Positions 9,348 to 19,500 of a stretch of 64,000 nt of DNA are shown here, piece by piece. A program made the translations under genes and the position numbers. Every line of letters starts with the position of its first letter. Within the stretch, counting starts at the first letter, position 1. Under the pieces are notes generated by a model. It was given only the letters and a program-made list of their open reading frames with translations, was not told where the DNA came from and ran no database searches. The DNA is from Roseobacter denitrificans OCh 114 (GTDB lineage: Bacteria > Pseudomonadota > Alphaproteobacteria > Rhodobacterales > Rhodobacteraceae), in NCBI RefSeq assembly GCF_000014045.1, contig NC_008209.1, positions 2,875,001 to 2,939,000 of the forward strand, in the 5' to 3' direction.

Positions 9348-9846
9348 CGGCAGCAACCTTCACCGAGATCATGCGATCCGGCTCCGCAGGCGGCTCGCCC
9401 CGGGTAATGGCGTCCACATGTTCCATCCCCTCGATCACCTGACCATAGACCGTGTATTGACCGTTCAGGAAATCATTGTCCTTGAAGTTGATGAAGAACT
9501 GGCTGTTCGCGCTGTCCGGGTTGGAGGAACGCGCCGCGCCCAGCGACCCGCGCGCATGGGGCACTTTGGAAAACTCCGCAGGTACATTCGGCAGATCGGA
9601 CCCGCCGGTGCCCGCCATGCGCAGATTGAAGCCATCTTCCATGTCACCATGCTGCACATCGCCGGTTTGCGCCATGAAACCGTCGATCACCCGGTGAAAG
9701 GCGACGTTGTCATAATGGCCCGCACGCGCCAGCTCTTTCATCCGTGCGACATGCTGGGGCGCGACATCCGGCAGCAGCTGGATGGTGACGGTCCCGCCTT
9801 TGAGCTCCATCAAGATCGTGTTTTCGGGGTCGGTAATTTCGGCCAT
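9340..9846 (-). CDS. Cytosolic cyclophilin-type peptidyl-prolyl isomerase
   Basis: The 168-residue protein is a compact single-domain cyclophilin without signal peptide. It carries NVAFHRVIDGFMAQTGD, GAARSSNPDSANSQFFINF and LNGQYTVYGQVIEGM, the parts that form the active site around the catalytic Arg in FHRVI. It assists folding of cytoplasmic proteins. It is the first gene of a two-gene unit whose second member is an exported paralogue. It is divergent from pgk, with 129 bp between the start codons. Confidence 0.94.
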   Translation of the reverse strand: MAEITDPENTILMELKGGTVTIQLLPDVAPQHVARMKELARAGHYDNVAFHRVIDGFMAQTGDVQHGDMEDGFNLRMAGTGGSDLPNVPAEFSKVPHARGSLGAARSSNPDSANSQFFINFKDNDFLNGQYTVYGQVIEGMEHVDAITRGEPPAEPDRMISVKVAADV

Positions 9847-9975
9847 CTGGGCACTCCTGTTGAAAACTTTGCGAATTACCTACGCGCTGCGATCAGGAAT
9901 GCCAAGCCGCTCGGTTGACCTCAGCGACGATAAGCGCAAAACACGGACGCAGGCGAGGCAGACGGAGGGTCCGGC

Positions 9976-11163
9976 ATGAGTTGGAAGACATTGGATGATA
10001 TGGATGTGGCGGGCAAGCGGGTGCTGCTGCGTGTGGATATCAACGTGCCGGTCGAGGAGGGTCAGGTCACGGACCGAACGCGGATTGATCGCATCATTCC
10101 GACGCTGCAGGATATTCTGGCCAAGGGCGGCACGCCGATCATGCTGGCGCATTTCGGGCGTCCCAAAGGCAAGGTTGTGCCGGAAATGTCGCTGCGCGTG
10201 ACCCTGCCCGCGCTTGAGGCCGCTTTGGGGCGCAAGGTCACATTCATCGAAGAGCCCAACGCGGAGCGCCTGTCTGATTTGCCGGAAGGCATCGTTGTTC
10301 TGCTGGAAAACACGCGCTTTGCAGTGGGCGAAGAGGCCAATGACCCGGAAATGGCGCGGTTTCTGGCCACGCTCGGCGATGTCTTTTGCAATGACGCCTT
10401 TTCAGCCGCCCACCGTGCGCATGCCTCCACCACGGGGGTTGCGCATCTGTTGCCGTCCTGCGCGGGCCGCTTGATGCAGGCGGAGCTTTCGGCCTTGGAA
10501 GCGGCCCTGTCGACGCCACAACGCCCCGTCGGCGCGGTGGTGGGCGGGGCCAAGGTTTCGACGAAAATCGCACTGCTTGAAAATCTGGTTGCCCGCCTCG
10601 ATGTGCTCGTGATCGGGGGCGGCATGGCCAACACTTTCCTCGCCGCACAGGGCGCGAAACTGGGCGCGTCGCTGATGGAGCCGGATTACATGGAAACCGC
10701 TCGGACGATCATGCAGTCTGCCGAGCGTGCGGGGTGCAAGCTGCTGCTGCCGGTCGACGGGGTCGTCGCGCGCGAATTCAAGGCGGGTGCAGACTTTGAG
10801 GTTGTCGCCCTGGGTAAGGACACGGTTCTGGCCGAGGACCAGATGGTTCTGGATGCCGGCCCCCAAAGCGTGGCGGCCGTCATGGCTGCGTTCAGAACGC
10901 TCAAGACACTGATCTGGAACGGCCCGCTGGGCGCATTTGAAATTACCCCCTTCAATCAGGCCACAAATGCCACCGCTTTGGAGGCGGCGCGGCTGACCAA
11001 ATCAGGCGCGCTGATCTCAGTTGCGGGCGGCGGTGATACGGTTGCCGCACTCAATCAGGCGGGTGCCGCCGCGGATTTCACGTATATTTCAACCGCCGGT
11101 GGCGCGTTTCTGGAATGGATGGAGGGCAAAACCCTTCCCGGGGTCGCGGCACTGCAAGGCTGA
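9976..11163 (+). CDS. pgk: Phosphoglycerate kinase
   Basis: Pgk converts 1,3-bisphosphoglycerate and ADP to 3-phosphoglycerate and ATP in glycolysis, and runs in reverse in gluconeogenesis. The 395-residue length is usual. The N-terminal substrate-binding block [22 protein letters not shown], the basic-patch segment [21 protein letters not shown] and [15 protein letters not shown] are present, as is the nucleotide-binding C-terminal GGGDTVAAL with STAGGAFLE. It is a single gene here, separate from gap and fba, with a dispersed repeat copy directly after its stop. Confidence 0.97.
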   Translation: MSWKTLDDMDVAGKRVLLRVDINVPVEEGQVTDRTRIDRIIPTLQDILAKGGTPIMLAHFGRPKGKVVPEMSLRVTLPALEAALGRKVTFIEEPNAERLSDLPEGIVVLLENTRFAVGEEANDPEMARFLATLGDVFCNDAFSAAHRAHASTTGVAHLLPSCAGRLMQAELSALEAALSTPQRPVGAVVGGAKVSTKIALLENLVARLDVLVIGGGMANTFLAAQGAKLGASLMEPDYMETARTIMQSAERAGCKLLLPVDGVVAREFKAGADFEVVALGKDTVLAEDQMVLDAGPQSVAAVMAAFRTLKTLIWNGPLGAFEITPFNQATNATALEAARLTKSGALISVAGGGDTVAALNQAGAAADFTYISTAGGAFLEWMEGKTLPGVAALQG

Positions 11164-11250
11164 AGCGTTATTCGAAAACCCTAAACCATATACCGCTGCC
11201 TGAAATCATCGATTTCAACGCTTAACATGAGATGCGATGCCTCAAGTCGC
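11163..11250 (+). repeat. Dispersed intergenic repeat, copy B (3-prime part diverged)
   Basis: Directly after the pgk stop the sequence reads AAGCGTTATTCGAAAACCC, then CCGCTGCCTGAAATCATC with GATTTCAACGC. It shares the core hairpin TGAAATC/GATTTCA with copy A, while the right half found in copies A, C and D is not recognisable. A separate small hairpin AACGCC/GGCGTT follows at 11257-11274 and may help end the pgk transcript. Confidence 0.6.
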
Positions 11251-11390
11251 TCACAAAACGCCAAAACCGGCGTTAACAGGCAAAAAACAACAGGATTTCG
11301 GTATTTTCGGATGAAATGGGATTCACAGGTGCACCGCCCTGTGTCATACTATGCGCACGCCCATCAAGAGGCGGCCCAGAGGCAATACAC

Positions 11391-11690
11391 ATGAACCGCA
11401 GCACCCGTCCCGCATTTGGTACATTCATTTTCTTCACGCTCGCATTGGGCCTTGCGACCTATTTCACCTTTGCCGCTGTGCAGGGCGATTTCGGTGTGTT
11501 CAAACGGGCCGAGATCACGGCGGAGGCAAATGTGCTGCGCCAGCAGTTGAGTGCTGTGCAGGCGGATGTGCAGGAGATGGAGAACCTCACCCTGCGCCTG
11601 TCGGATGACTACCTCGATCTTGATCTGCTGGATGAGCAAGTGCGACGCGTGTTAGGCATGATCCGCGCCGACGAAATCGTCATCCGCTAG
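11391..11690 (+). CDS. FtsB/DivIC-like septum formation initiator
   Basis: This small bitopic protein (99 residues) has a short basic N-terminus, one membrane helix at about 10-30 and a coiled coil at about 37-75, ending in a conserved short tail (DEQVRRVLGMIRADEIVIR). FtsB-like proteins join FtsL and FtsQ in the divisome at the periplasmic face. The ATG at 11391 is preceded by AGAGG; an opening 25 codons upstream lacks such a site and would place non-membrane sequence in front of the helix. It sits just before pdhA, a neighbourhood I recall as common in alphaproteobacteria. Confidence 0.85.
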   Translation: MNRSTRPAFGTFIFFTLALGLATYFTFAAVQGDFGVFKRAEITAEANVLRQQLSAVQADVQEMENLTLRLSDDYLDLDLLDEQVRRVLGMIRADEIVIR

Positions 11691-11765
11691 CGTTCAGGCT
11701 GCCCTTTTGCGGCAAAATGGCCAGAGTTTGTATTCAGTCTCGCAATACGCCACCGAATCCGATAA

Positions 11766-11791
11766 TAGATAGTTTAATGCTAAACTATCTA
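11766..11791. promoter_or_regulatory. AT-rich palindrome in the pdhA leader
   Basis: Two perfect 11-base arms, TAGATAGTTTA and TAAACTATCTA, flank a 4-nt centre. The site lies 35 bp before the pdhA start. It is strikingly AT-rich within GC-rich surroundings and is not followed by T, so an operator for a dimeric regulator is more likely than a terminator. The regulator is unknown. Confidence 0.6.
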
Positions 11792-11825
11792 CCCCACGGC
11801 GGGTTGCGGAAAGGAAGTGTGACCG

Positions 11826-12836
11826 ATGGCAGCGCGAAAAGCGGCAAAAAAACCAAACGTCTCAGCCGAAGAACTCACGGCATATTACAAGGATATGCTC
11901 CTGATCAGACGGTTCGAGGAAAAAGCAGGCCAGCTGTACGGCATGGGCCTGATCGGCGGCTTTTGCCATCTCTACATCGGTCAGGAAGCGGTTGTTGTCG
12001 GCCTTGAGGCCGCCGCCGAAGAGGGCGACAAACGCATCACGTCCTACCGTGATCACGGCCACATGCTGGCCTGTGGGATGGACCCCAACGGCGTGATGGC
12101 CGAATTGACCGGACGCGAGGGTGGCTATTCCAAAGGCAAAGGCGGCTCCATGCATATGTTCTCCAAGGAGAAGCATTTCTACGGGGGCCACGGAATCGTG
12201 GCCGCTCAGGTTCCGCTGGGCGCGGGTCTGGCTTTCGCGGACAAATACCTCGACAACAAGCGCGTGACCTTCACCTATTTCGGCGATGGTGCGGCCAATC
12301 AGGGGCAGGTCTACGAGGCTTTCAACATGGCTGCCCTGTGGGACCTGCCGTGTATCTTTGTGATTGAAAACAACCAATACGCCATGGGCACCTCGCAGCA
12401 GCGCTCCACCTCATCGGATGAGATATATGAGCGCGGACGCGCCTTTGGCATTCCGGGCGAAGCTGTTGACGGCATGGATGTCATTGCGGTCAAGGCCGCC
12501 GGTGACACCGCCGTCGCGCACTGCCGGTCTGGCAAGGGGCCCTATATTCTTGAGATCAAAACCTATCGCTATCGCGGCCACTCCATGTCCGATCCGGCGA
12601 AATACCGGACCCGCGAAGAGGTGCAGAAAATGCGCGACGAGCGCGATCCGATCGAACAGGTGCGCTCGATGCTGCTGACAGGCAAGCACGCAACCGAAGA
12701 CGATTTGAAAGCCATCGACAAGGAAATCAAAGCCATCGTGAACGAGAGCGCGGAGTTTGCAAAAACATCCCCCGAGCCGGACCTGAAAGAGCTTTGGACC
12801 GACATCTACGCCACAGAAGTTCCGCAGGAGGCTTGA
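11826..12836 (+). CDS. pdhA: Pyruvate dehydrogenase E1 component, alpha subunit
   Basis: PdhA binds thiamine diphosphate and decarboxylates pyruvate with the beta subunit, feeding acetyl-CoA to the TCA cycle. The 336-residue protein shows the E1-alpha pattern: MLLIRRFEEKAGQLYGMG near the start, TSYRDHGHML, GGSMHMFS, and the cofactor motif GDGAANQGQVYEAFNMA with IENNQYAMGTS. YRYRGHSMSDPAKYR carries the conserved loop. It is the first gene of pdhA-pdhB-pdhC, with only 3 bp before pdhB. An AT-rich palindrome precedes it and may control it. Confidence 0.97.
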   Translation: MAARKAAKKPNVSAEELTAYYKDMLLIRRFEEKAGQLYGMGLIGGFCHLYIGQEAVVVGLEAAAEEGDKRITSYRDHGHMLACGMDPNGVMAELTGREGGYSKGKGGSMHMFSKEKHFYGGHGIVAAQVPLGAGLAFADKYLDNKRVTFTYFGDGAANQGQVYEAFNMAALWDLPCIFVIENNQYAMGTSQQRSTSSDEIYERGRAFGIPGEAVDGMDVIAVKAAGDTAVAHCRSGKGPYILEIKTYRYRGHSMSDPAKYRTREEVQKMRDERDPIEQVRSMLLTGKHATEDDLKAIDKEIKAIVNESAEFAKTSPEPDLKELWTDIYATEVPQEA

Positions 12837-12839
12837 TCA

Positions 12840-14219
12840 ATGGCTACTGAAATACTCATGCCCGCCCTATCGCCCACCATGGAAGAAGGCACACTCGCCA
12901 AATGGCTGGTCAAGGAAGGAGACACGGTTTCCTCCGGTGACATCATGGCCGAGATTGAGACCGACAAGGCGACGATGGAATTCGAAGCCGTCGACGAAGG
13001 TATCATCGGCAAGATCCTGATCGAAGAAGGCACCGAAGGCGTGAAAGTGAACACAGCCATCGCCATTCTTGTCGAGGAAGGCGAAGATGTGCCTCAAGCC
13101 GGCGCTGACGCAGCAGAAGCCCCCATGCCTGCGGCACTGAAGGCTGAGGAAGGCAAGCCACCTGCCACGACACCAACCGCCGCCACGCCGGCAGCACCTG
13201 AAACGGATACAACGCCCGACTGGCCCGAAGGCACCCCCCTGAAACAACAGACCGTGCGCGAAGCGCTGCGCGATGGCATGTCCGAAGAAATGCGCCGCGA
13301 CGAAACGGTGTTCCTGATGGGAGAAGAGGTCGCCGAATATCAGGGGGCCTACAAGATTTCCCAGGGGATGCTGGATGAATTCGGGTCCAAACGCGTGATT
13401 GATACGCCGATCACGGAACATGGCTTTGCCGGGATTGCGACCGGCGCCGCCTTTGGCGGTCTGCGCCCGATTGTGGAATTCATGACATTCAACTTCGCAA
13501 TGCAGGCAATTGACCACATCATCAACTCCGCAGCCAAAACGCTTTACATGTCGGGGGGTCAGATGGGCGCGCCAATGGTCTTCCGTGGGCCCAATGGTGC
13601 GGCGGCCCGTGTAGGGGCGCAACACAGTCAGGATTACGCGGCATGGTACATGCAGGTGCCGGGTCTGAAGGTCGCGATGCCCTATGCTGCCTCTGATTAC
13701 AAGGGGTTGATGAAAACTGCGATCCGCGATCCGAACCCGGTAATTTTCCTTGAGAATGAAATCGTTTACGGGCGCACCTTTGATGTGCCTGACATCGAGG
13801 ATTACACCGTGCCCTTTGGCAAGGCCCGCATCTGGCGCGAAGGGTCCGATGTGACCATCGTCAGCTTTGGTATCGGCATGCAATATGCCCTTGAAGCCGC
13901 TGAAAAGCTTGCCGACGAAGGCATCTCGGCCGAGGTTGTCGATCTGCGTACCCTGCGCCCCATGGATACGGCCAGCATCATCAAATCCGTGATGAAAACC
14001 AATCGTTGCGTGACCGTCGAAGAAGGATGGCCGCAAGGCTCCGTAGGCAGCTACATCAGTTCGGTGATCATGCAGGAGGCATTTGACTATCTGGATGCGC
14101 CGGTCATCAATTGCACCGGTAAAGACGTGCCAATGCCCTATGCGGCCAATCTTGAAAAACACGCGCTGGTCACCACCGATGAAGTGATCGCTGCCGTGAA
14201 ACAAGTCACCTACAAGTAA
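12840..14219 (+). CDS. pdhB: Pyruvate dehydrogenase E1 component, beta subunit with lipoyl domain
   Basis: The 459-residue protein has an N-terminal lipoyl domain (1-80) with the lipoyl lysine at Lys43 in [11 protein letters not shown], an Ala/Pro/Thr-rich linker (about 85-125), and an E1-beta domain (about 130-459) with [19 protein letters not shown] and [17 protein letters not shown]. Fusing a lipoyl domain to E1-beta is typical of many alphaproteobacteria and gives the complex an extra swinging arm. The lipoyl domain is nearly identical to that of the neighbouring E2, which suggests duplication or gene conversion. The gap to pdhA is 3 bp and to pdhC 11 bp. Confidence 0.97.
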   Translation: MATEILMPALSPTMEEGTLAKWLVKEGDTVSSGDIMAEIETDKATMEFEAVDEGIIGKILIEEGTEGVKVNTAIAILVEEGEDVPQAGADAAEAPMPAALKAEEGKPPATTPTAATPAAPETDTTPDWPEGTPLKQQTVREALRDGMSEEMRRDETVFLMGEEVAEYQGAYKISQGMLDEFGSKRVIDTPITEHGFAGIATGAAFGGLRPIVEFMTFNFAMQAIDHIINSAAKTLYMSGGQMGAPMVFRGPNGAAARVGAQHSQDYAAWYMQVPGLKVAMPYAASDYKGLMKTAIRDPNPVIFLENEIVYGRTFDVPDIEDYTVPFGKARIWREGSDVTIVSFGIGMQYALEAAEKLADEGISAEVVDLRTLRPMDTASIIKSVMKTNRCVTVEEGWPQGSVGSYISSVIMQEAFDYLDAPVINCTGKDVPMPYAANLEKHALVTTDEVIAAVKQVTYK

Positions 14220-14230
14220 GGAGCGCGCAG

Positions 14231-15526
14231 ATGCCTACAGAAATTCTCATGCCCGCCCTGAGCCCGACCATGGAAGAAGGCACACTGGCCAAATGGCTGG
14301 TGAAGGAGGGGGACACCGTGGCCTCTGGCGATATTATGGCCGAGATCGAAACCGACAAGGCAACGATGGAATTCGAAGCCGTTGATGAAGGCACCATCGG
14401 CAAGATCCTGGTCGAAGAAGGCACCGAAGGGGTGAAAGTGAACACTCCGATCGCGGTGCTTCTGGAAGACGGGGAAAGTGCGGATGACATCTCTGCCGAA
14501 CCTGAGCCGGCTGCCGCAGCAACCAAAGAGGACGCACCCGCACCCACCCCTGAACCAACAGCGACGCCCGCGCCGGCCGCGCCGCAGTCCTCGGATGGAT
14601 CACGGATATTTGCATCCCCTCTTGCACGCAGGATCGCGGCCAGCAATGGCGTTGATCTGGCCACGGTCAAAGGGTCCGGCCCGCATGGGCGGATCGTCAA
14701 GGCAGATGTCGAGGGGCTCAGCGCAAGCGCTGCGGCCCCTGCCCCGGCTGCGCCCGGACCTGCGGCTCCAGCGCCGAGCGCGCCAGTTGCATCAGGTCCC
14801 GCCGCTGAAGCGGTGATGGCGATGTATGAAGGGCGCGCCTACGATGAAATCAGCCTCAACGGGATGCGCAAGACGATCGCTGCGCGCCTGACCGAAGCCA
14901 AGCAGTCGATTCCCCATTTCTACCTGCGGCGCGACATCGAGCTTGATGCGCTGTTGGCCTTCCGGGGGCAATTGAACAAGCAGCTGGAAAGCCGGGGCGT
15001 GAAGCTGTCGGTGAATGATTTCATCATCAAGGCCTGTGCGCTGGCCCTGCAAACCGTGCCGGACGCGAACGCCGTTTGGGCCGGGGACCGCATGCTGAAA
15101 CTCACACCGTCTGACGTGGCTGTTGCCGTCGCGATTGAGGGTGGATTGTTCACGCCGGTTCTCAGGGACGCCGAGATGAAATCGCTCTCGGCGCTCTCTG
15201 CCGAGATGAAGGACCTCGCGGCGCGCGCGCGCGACCGCAAGCTCGCCCCGCACGAATATCAGGGCGGTAGCTTTGCGATTTCCAATCTTGGCATGTTCGG
15301 GATCGACAACTTCGATGCGGTCATCAACCCGCCCCACGGTGCTATTCTGGCGGTTGGTGCAGGCGTGAAAAAACCTGTCGTCGGCAAGGACGGTGAATTG
15401 GCCGTTGCGACCGTGATGTCCGTCACTCTGTCCGTAGACCACAGGGTGATTGATGGCGCTCTGGGCGCGCAACTCATATCGGCCATCAAGGAGAACCTTG
15501 AAAACCCGATGACAATGCTGGCGTAG
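14231..15526 (+). CDS. pdhC: Dihydrolipoamide acetyltransferase, E2 of pyruvate dehydrogenase
   Basis: E2 forms the core of the complex and transfers the acetyl group from lipoamide to CoA. The 431-residue protein has one lipoyl domain (1-80, Lys43), a long Ala/Pro linker, a peripheral subunit-binding domain (about 122-158, [16 protein letters not shown] then [13 protein letters not shown]), a second Ala/Pro linker and a catalytic domain (about 200-431) with the active-site motif [12 protein letters not shown]. It ends the operon. The E3 subunit gene is not in the window. A hairpin follows between this gene and the convergent cysE. Confidence 0.97.
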   Translation: MPTEILMPALSPTMEEGTLAKWLVKEGDTVASGDIMAEIETDKATMEFEAVDEGTIGKILVEEGTEGVKVNTPIAVLLEDGESADDISAEPEPAAAATKEDAPAPTPEPTATPAPAAPQSSDGSRIFASPLARRIAASNGVDLATVKGSGPHGRIVKADVEGLSASAAAPAPAAPGPAAPAPSAPVASGPAAEAVMAMYEGRAYDEISLNGMRKTIAARLTEAKQSIPHFYLRRDIELDALLAFRGQLNKQLESRGVKLSVNDFIIKACALALQTVPDANAVWAGDRMLKLTPSDVAVAVAIEGGLFTPVLRDAEMKSLSALSAEMKDLAARARDRKLAPHEYQGGSFAISNLGMFGIDNFDAVINPPHGAILAVGAGVKKPVVGKDGELAVATVMSVTLSVDHRVIDGALGAQLISAIKENLENPMTMLA

Positions 15527-15575
15527 CACGGATAATCTGCGCGCATATCTGACGCATTCCATATCGCCAGACACG

Positions 15576-15610
15576 ACATGGCCCGCGATTCTCAAAATCG
15601 CGGGCCATGT
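15576..15610. terminator. Bidirectional hairpin between pdhC and cysE
   Basis: A perfect 15-bp stem ACATGGCCCGCGATT / AATCGCGGGCCATGT with a 5-nt loop lies between two convergent genes. T-runs are short, but the stem is very strong, so it likely ends both transcripts. Confidence 0.75.
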
Positions 15611-15660
15611 TGGTTAATACAGTATCATCTGACGGTATGCGGTTTTTTCGTCTGACGCTT

Positions 15661-16482
15661 TTAAACCGCGTCCGGTCCCAGCATGTGGTTCATGGAAACC
15701 GACGGTTGATCGCAGCCCGCTTCACCAACGATGCGGGCGGGAATTCCGGCGACCGTCTTGCACTCGGGAACCTCTTCCAGAACGACGGACCCGGCAGCGA
15801 TGCGGCTACAGTTCCCGACCTTGATATTGCCCAGCACCTTGGCGCCTGCACCAATCAGAACACCGTTGCCGATCTTTGGATGACGGTCTTCCTCTTCTTT
15901 ACCCGTCCCGCCGAGCGTTACGGAATGCAGCATCGACACATTGTCGCCAACGACGGCTGTTTCACCGATGACGATGGAATGCGCATGATCAATCATGATG
16001 CCCTTGCCCATCCGCGCTGCGGGATGGATGTCGACACCAAATATTTCAGAAACGCGCATCTGAACGAAATACGCCAGATCGCGACGCCCCGTTTTCCAAA
16101 GGTGGTGGCCAACGCGGTAGGATTGCATGGCCTGATAGCCTTTAAAGTAGAGGATCGGTTGCAATAGTCGGTGACACGCCGGGTCGCGTTCGTAAATCGC
16201 AACCAGATCCGCGCGCGCAGCCTCGATCAGTGTCTTGTCAGCCGCATATGCGTCTTCGACCATCTCGCGCACCACAACCATCGACATTTCATTGGACGCC
16301 AGCTTCGCTGCGACGCGATAGGACAACGCCTTTTCGATGCTCTTGTGATGGAGGATACAGGCATGCAGAAAGCCTCCGATCAGAGGTTCATCCTGCGCCG
16401 CTTGACGCGCTTCTGCGGTGATCTGATTCCAGACCGGATCAACGGTAGTGAGTTTCGCTTTGGGTTCAGCCATAAAGAGCAT
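15661..16482 (-). CDS. cysE: Serine O-acetyltransferase
   Basis: CysE acetylates serine with acetyl-CoA, the first step of cysteine synthesis. The 273-residue protein has the helical N-terminal half (EARQAAQDEPLIGGFLHACI) and the left-handed beta-helix C-terminal half made of hexapeptide repeats, including DIHPAARMGKGIMIDHAHSIVIGE and GNGVLIGAGAKVLGNIKVG. His residues for serine binding are present in DHAHS and in MLHSVTLGG. It lies 102 bp downstream of the last GTA gene on the same strand; cysE next to the GTA cluster is a recurring arrangement in Rhodobacterales, from memory. Confidence 0.96.
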   Translation of the reverse strand: MLFMAEPKAKLTTVDPVWNQITAEARQAAQDEPLIGGFLHACILHHKSIEKALSYRVAAKLASNEMSMVVVREMVEDAYAADKTLIEAARADLVAIYERDPACHRLLQPILYFKGYQAMQSYRVGHHLWKTGRRDLAYFVQMRVSEIFGVDIHPAARMGKGIMIDHAHSIVIGETAVVGDNVSMLHSVTLGGTGKEEEDRHPKIGNGVLIGAGAKVLGNIKVGNCSRIAAGSVVLEEVPECKTVAGIPARIVGEAGCDQPSVSMNHMLGPDAV

Positions 16483-16584
16483 CCTTTCACCCCCATAGTA
16501 CAGGTTCAGGTCAGGAAGGCCAAACGCAAAGCTGTGATGGGGTCAATTCCATCTTGGAATGACCCTATCACAGGTTGAACATGT

Positions 16585-19500
16585 TCAGGCGGTAAGGTTC
16601 AGAATGGCGGCTGGTCCCGGTCCGAATGTTGCCGATACCTGCGACACCCTGACGTCATAGCCACCTGTCAGCCCATCGGATGCCTGTTCAGAAAGCGGGT
16701 ATATCCAGACCGGTTGCTCCGTCGTCGCTTCGCGCAGGATGACATCATCCTTGACGATTTGTATCAAATAGCTTTCGCTCTCCTCGCCCAACGGCACATC
16801 AGGCGCATCCCACCCGTCGCCATCGACACGTGTTCTGCGTATCCACCCAAATTCCGTGGCGCCCGACTGCGTCGTTCTTGCGCTCAAATGCACCGGCGCA
16901 TAGGGGCGTAAACCATTGCCGGCAAAGGCTTCGGTCCGATCGATGAAGGACGGATCATTCACCGCACGGCGCGCAGGCCCAATGCGGTAGCTCTGCCCCA
17001 CAAGCCGAAGGTTGCGTGACAAATCAATCTGCTCGGGCAAGCCGTTCAGCAAAACGAACCACGATCCCGCGGGCCATGCGCTGTCCGTGACACCGTCGCT
17101 GCCAAACTGCCCGCGCAGTCTCGTGCTGAGTTCATAGGTGTCAACATCCACCAGATTCGCGTCAGCAAACTGGAAAAGCTCCCATTTGCCGGAACTGCCA
17201 TCGCCAATCGCTGCAAGGTTGGCTCCTGATAGGAGTGCAGTCTCTTCAACAGAGCTGAGAGCACCGCTCAACAGCTTGACGCGCAAAGGCGCACCCAGAT
17301 CGTATTGCCCGGATGGGGCCAGCCCCAGCGCCGTTTCGGTTTGCCCGATGACCGAACGCGCATCGATGATATCCAGCAACTGATAATCACTCTCGCTCGG
17401 TGACTGATAGACAGCGACTGACCCGGGCCATGGCTGCGCAGTGATTGCAATATGGGGTGCATGCGGGACTTCGTCTCCGGTGATCAAAGGCAAATCCAGA
17501 AACAACGGAAATACCGGGACCGAGGGCACAAACGGCTTGGGACTTTCCACTTCGTCCACAAGATCGGACGGCGTATACACCTCCGGGTCAATGCGCACGG
17601 CCTCTGCAATTTGCAAAGCGCCCTGTTCCACACGGTCAATCCGATAGAGCGCCTGACCTTCCTCCTGCTCCCCATCCAGAGCGATCACATCGCCCGCCCC
17701 GAGCGACAGCATGGACGGCGGCAAAGCAAATCTGATGGTATCCCGGGCCACACGGGATTCGGTCAACCAACGCTCCACAACCTGCCGGCCTTCAACCCGT
17801 GTCAGGGCGATGGGCACCTCGGATGTGGCAACGGCATGCGTTTTTTCATCCGCCAGAACCGCCTCTTCGGCGAGGGCATCAAAATTCGCATCCGCCTGCA
17901 TGAAACGCAACCGTACACGACCGGATACCTCGGCATCGGCCTTGCGCGTTTGCTCAACCGTCGCATCCAGATCCGTCGCCAAGGCGAGTTTCTCGCGCTC
18001 AAGCGCAATGGCACCGCGCCCGTTGCGCATGCGGAAAACCAAGACACCATCCCGTTCCACCGCATCGAACGAATAGCGCAGCATCAGCGGCTGCAACGAC
18101 GCACGGGCCTCGGAAACATCGCTCACGACATATCCGCGCACCGTGCCATATAGGCGGGATGCATCGAAAGATGTGACGCCTGCCTTCAGGCAAATCTCCG
18201 ATACCACAGATGACAGTGAACGCGCGGATGTACGTCCATTGATCCAATGGCCCCGCCCATAGTTTTCAGAATCGCTCCATAATTCCAGATTGTTCGGAAA
18301 ATACGGATAGGGTCGCGCGTCCCACGCCCAGACAAAGGCGCGATCCATATTGACCATTTTCAATCCGTCCAAAGCGGATGTGGGGTTATTTGCAGGATCG
18401 TCCCAAAAAGATACCATCGCGCGCAGGTATTGCGCCTGAATGAGATCGTCCCGCGCACCATTGGAAAAATGCGGCAGACTGCTTTCGGATGACTTGGCAT
18501 CAACAAATTTGTTGGGTTGATTGGTGCCCTTGTCTACAGCAGCGCATCCCAACTCGGTGAACCAGAAAGGTTTTGACTGCGGGACCCATGCGGTTGGCGT
18601 CGCCGCGCGCACCCCGCCGATCCGCTCAAAATGGGCGTTTTCCCACCAGTTACGTAAGTCCTTGTAGCGAAACACCCACGGCTCATCATGTGCACCGTCA
18701 TTGATCGGCGTGCGTATCTGCCGTTCGCGATCCGCTTGAGATGCGTAAAACCAATCATAGCCCTCACCCCCCATGATGTTGCCACGCAGGTAGTCCAGAT
18801 CATAAACCGTTTCAAAACCTGCATCTGCATGACTGTCGCCATCCCGCCAGTCCGACAAAGGCATGTAATTGTCTATGCCGATAAAATCGATGTTTTCATC
18901 TGCCCAGAGCGGGTCCAGATGGAAAAAGCGATCGTTTGATCCATCCTGCGGTTGATACCCGAAATACTCGCTCCAATCGGACGCATAGCTGATTTTCGTC
19001 TCTGCACCCAGTATCTGGCGCACCTGTGCCGCCAGAGTACGAAAGCGCTCGACCGCAACGAAACGGTTGTTTTCGCCGCGAATTTGCGTAAGGCCGCGCA
19101 TCTCGGACCCGATGCAAAAGGCCTCCACACCGCCCGCCGCCTTGCACAGGGCGGCATAGTGCAACACGAACCTGTTCAATCCCCATTCATTTGGTCCCGA
19201 GTAAACGACTGAATTGCCGGAAACAGCGAAATCCGAAGCCCTGGCTGCGCCAAAGAAAGCTGCAACCTCGCTTTCGGCTTGCGACGTTCCATCCGGGGAA
19301 CCGGGAACACCGGGTGCCGCCGACAACGTGATGCGACCACGCCAGGGTAAACGCGGCTGAAAGGACGATGGATCATAGGGATTGCTCAGCGTGTTATCCG
19401 CCAGCTGGTCCATCAGAATGAAGGGGTAGAACATGACCTCCTTGCCCGCGTCATGGGCCGCTCGAATGGCCTGTATGACAGATAGATCGGTGGGCGTGCC

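Noticed and set aside
11766..11791. Palindrome before pdhA read as terminator of the FtsB-like gene
   Set aside because: The stem is AT-rich and weak as RNA, and no T-run follows on the plus strand, so an operator is the better reading.
12867..14204. 445-residue frame opposite pdhB
   Set aside because: It is a shadow of pdhB, which has well-defined lipoyl and E1-beta motifs.
15625..15660. Possible fifth copy of the dispersed repeat next to cysE
   Set aside because: Only a short AAGCGTCAGACGAAAAAACC-like match on the minus strand; the hairpin core is missing, so chance similarity cannot be excluded.
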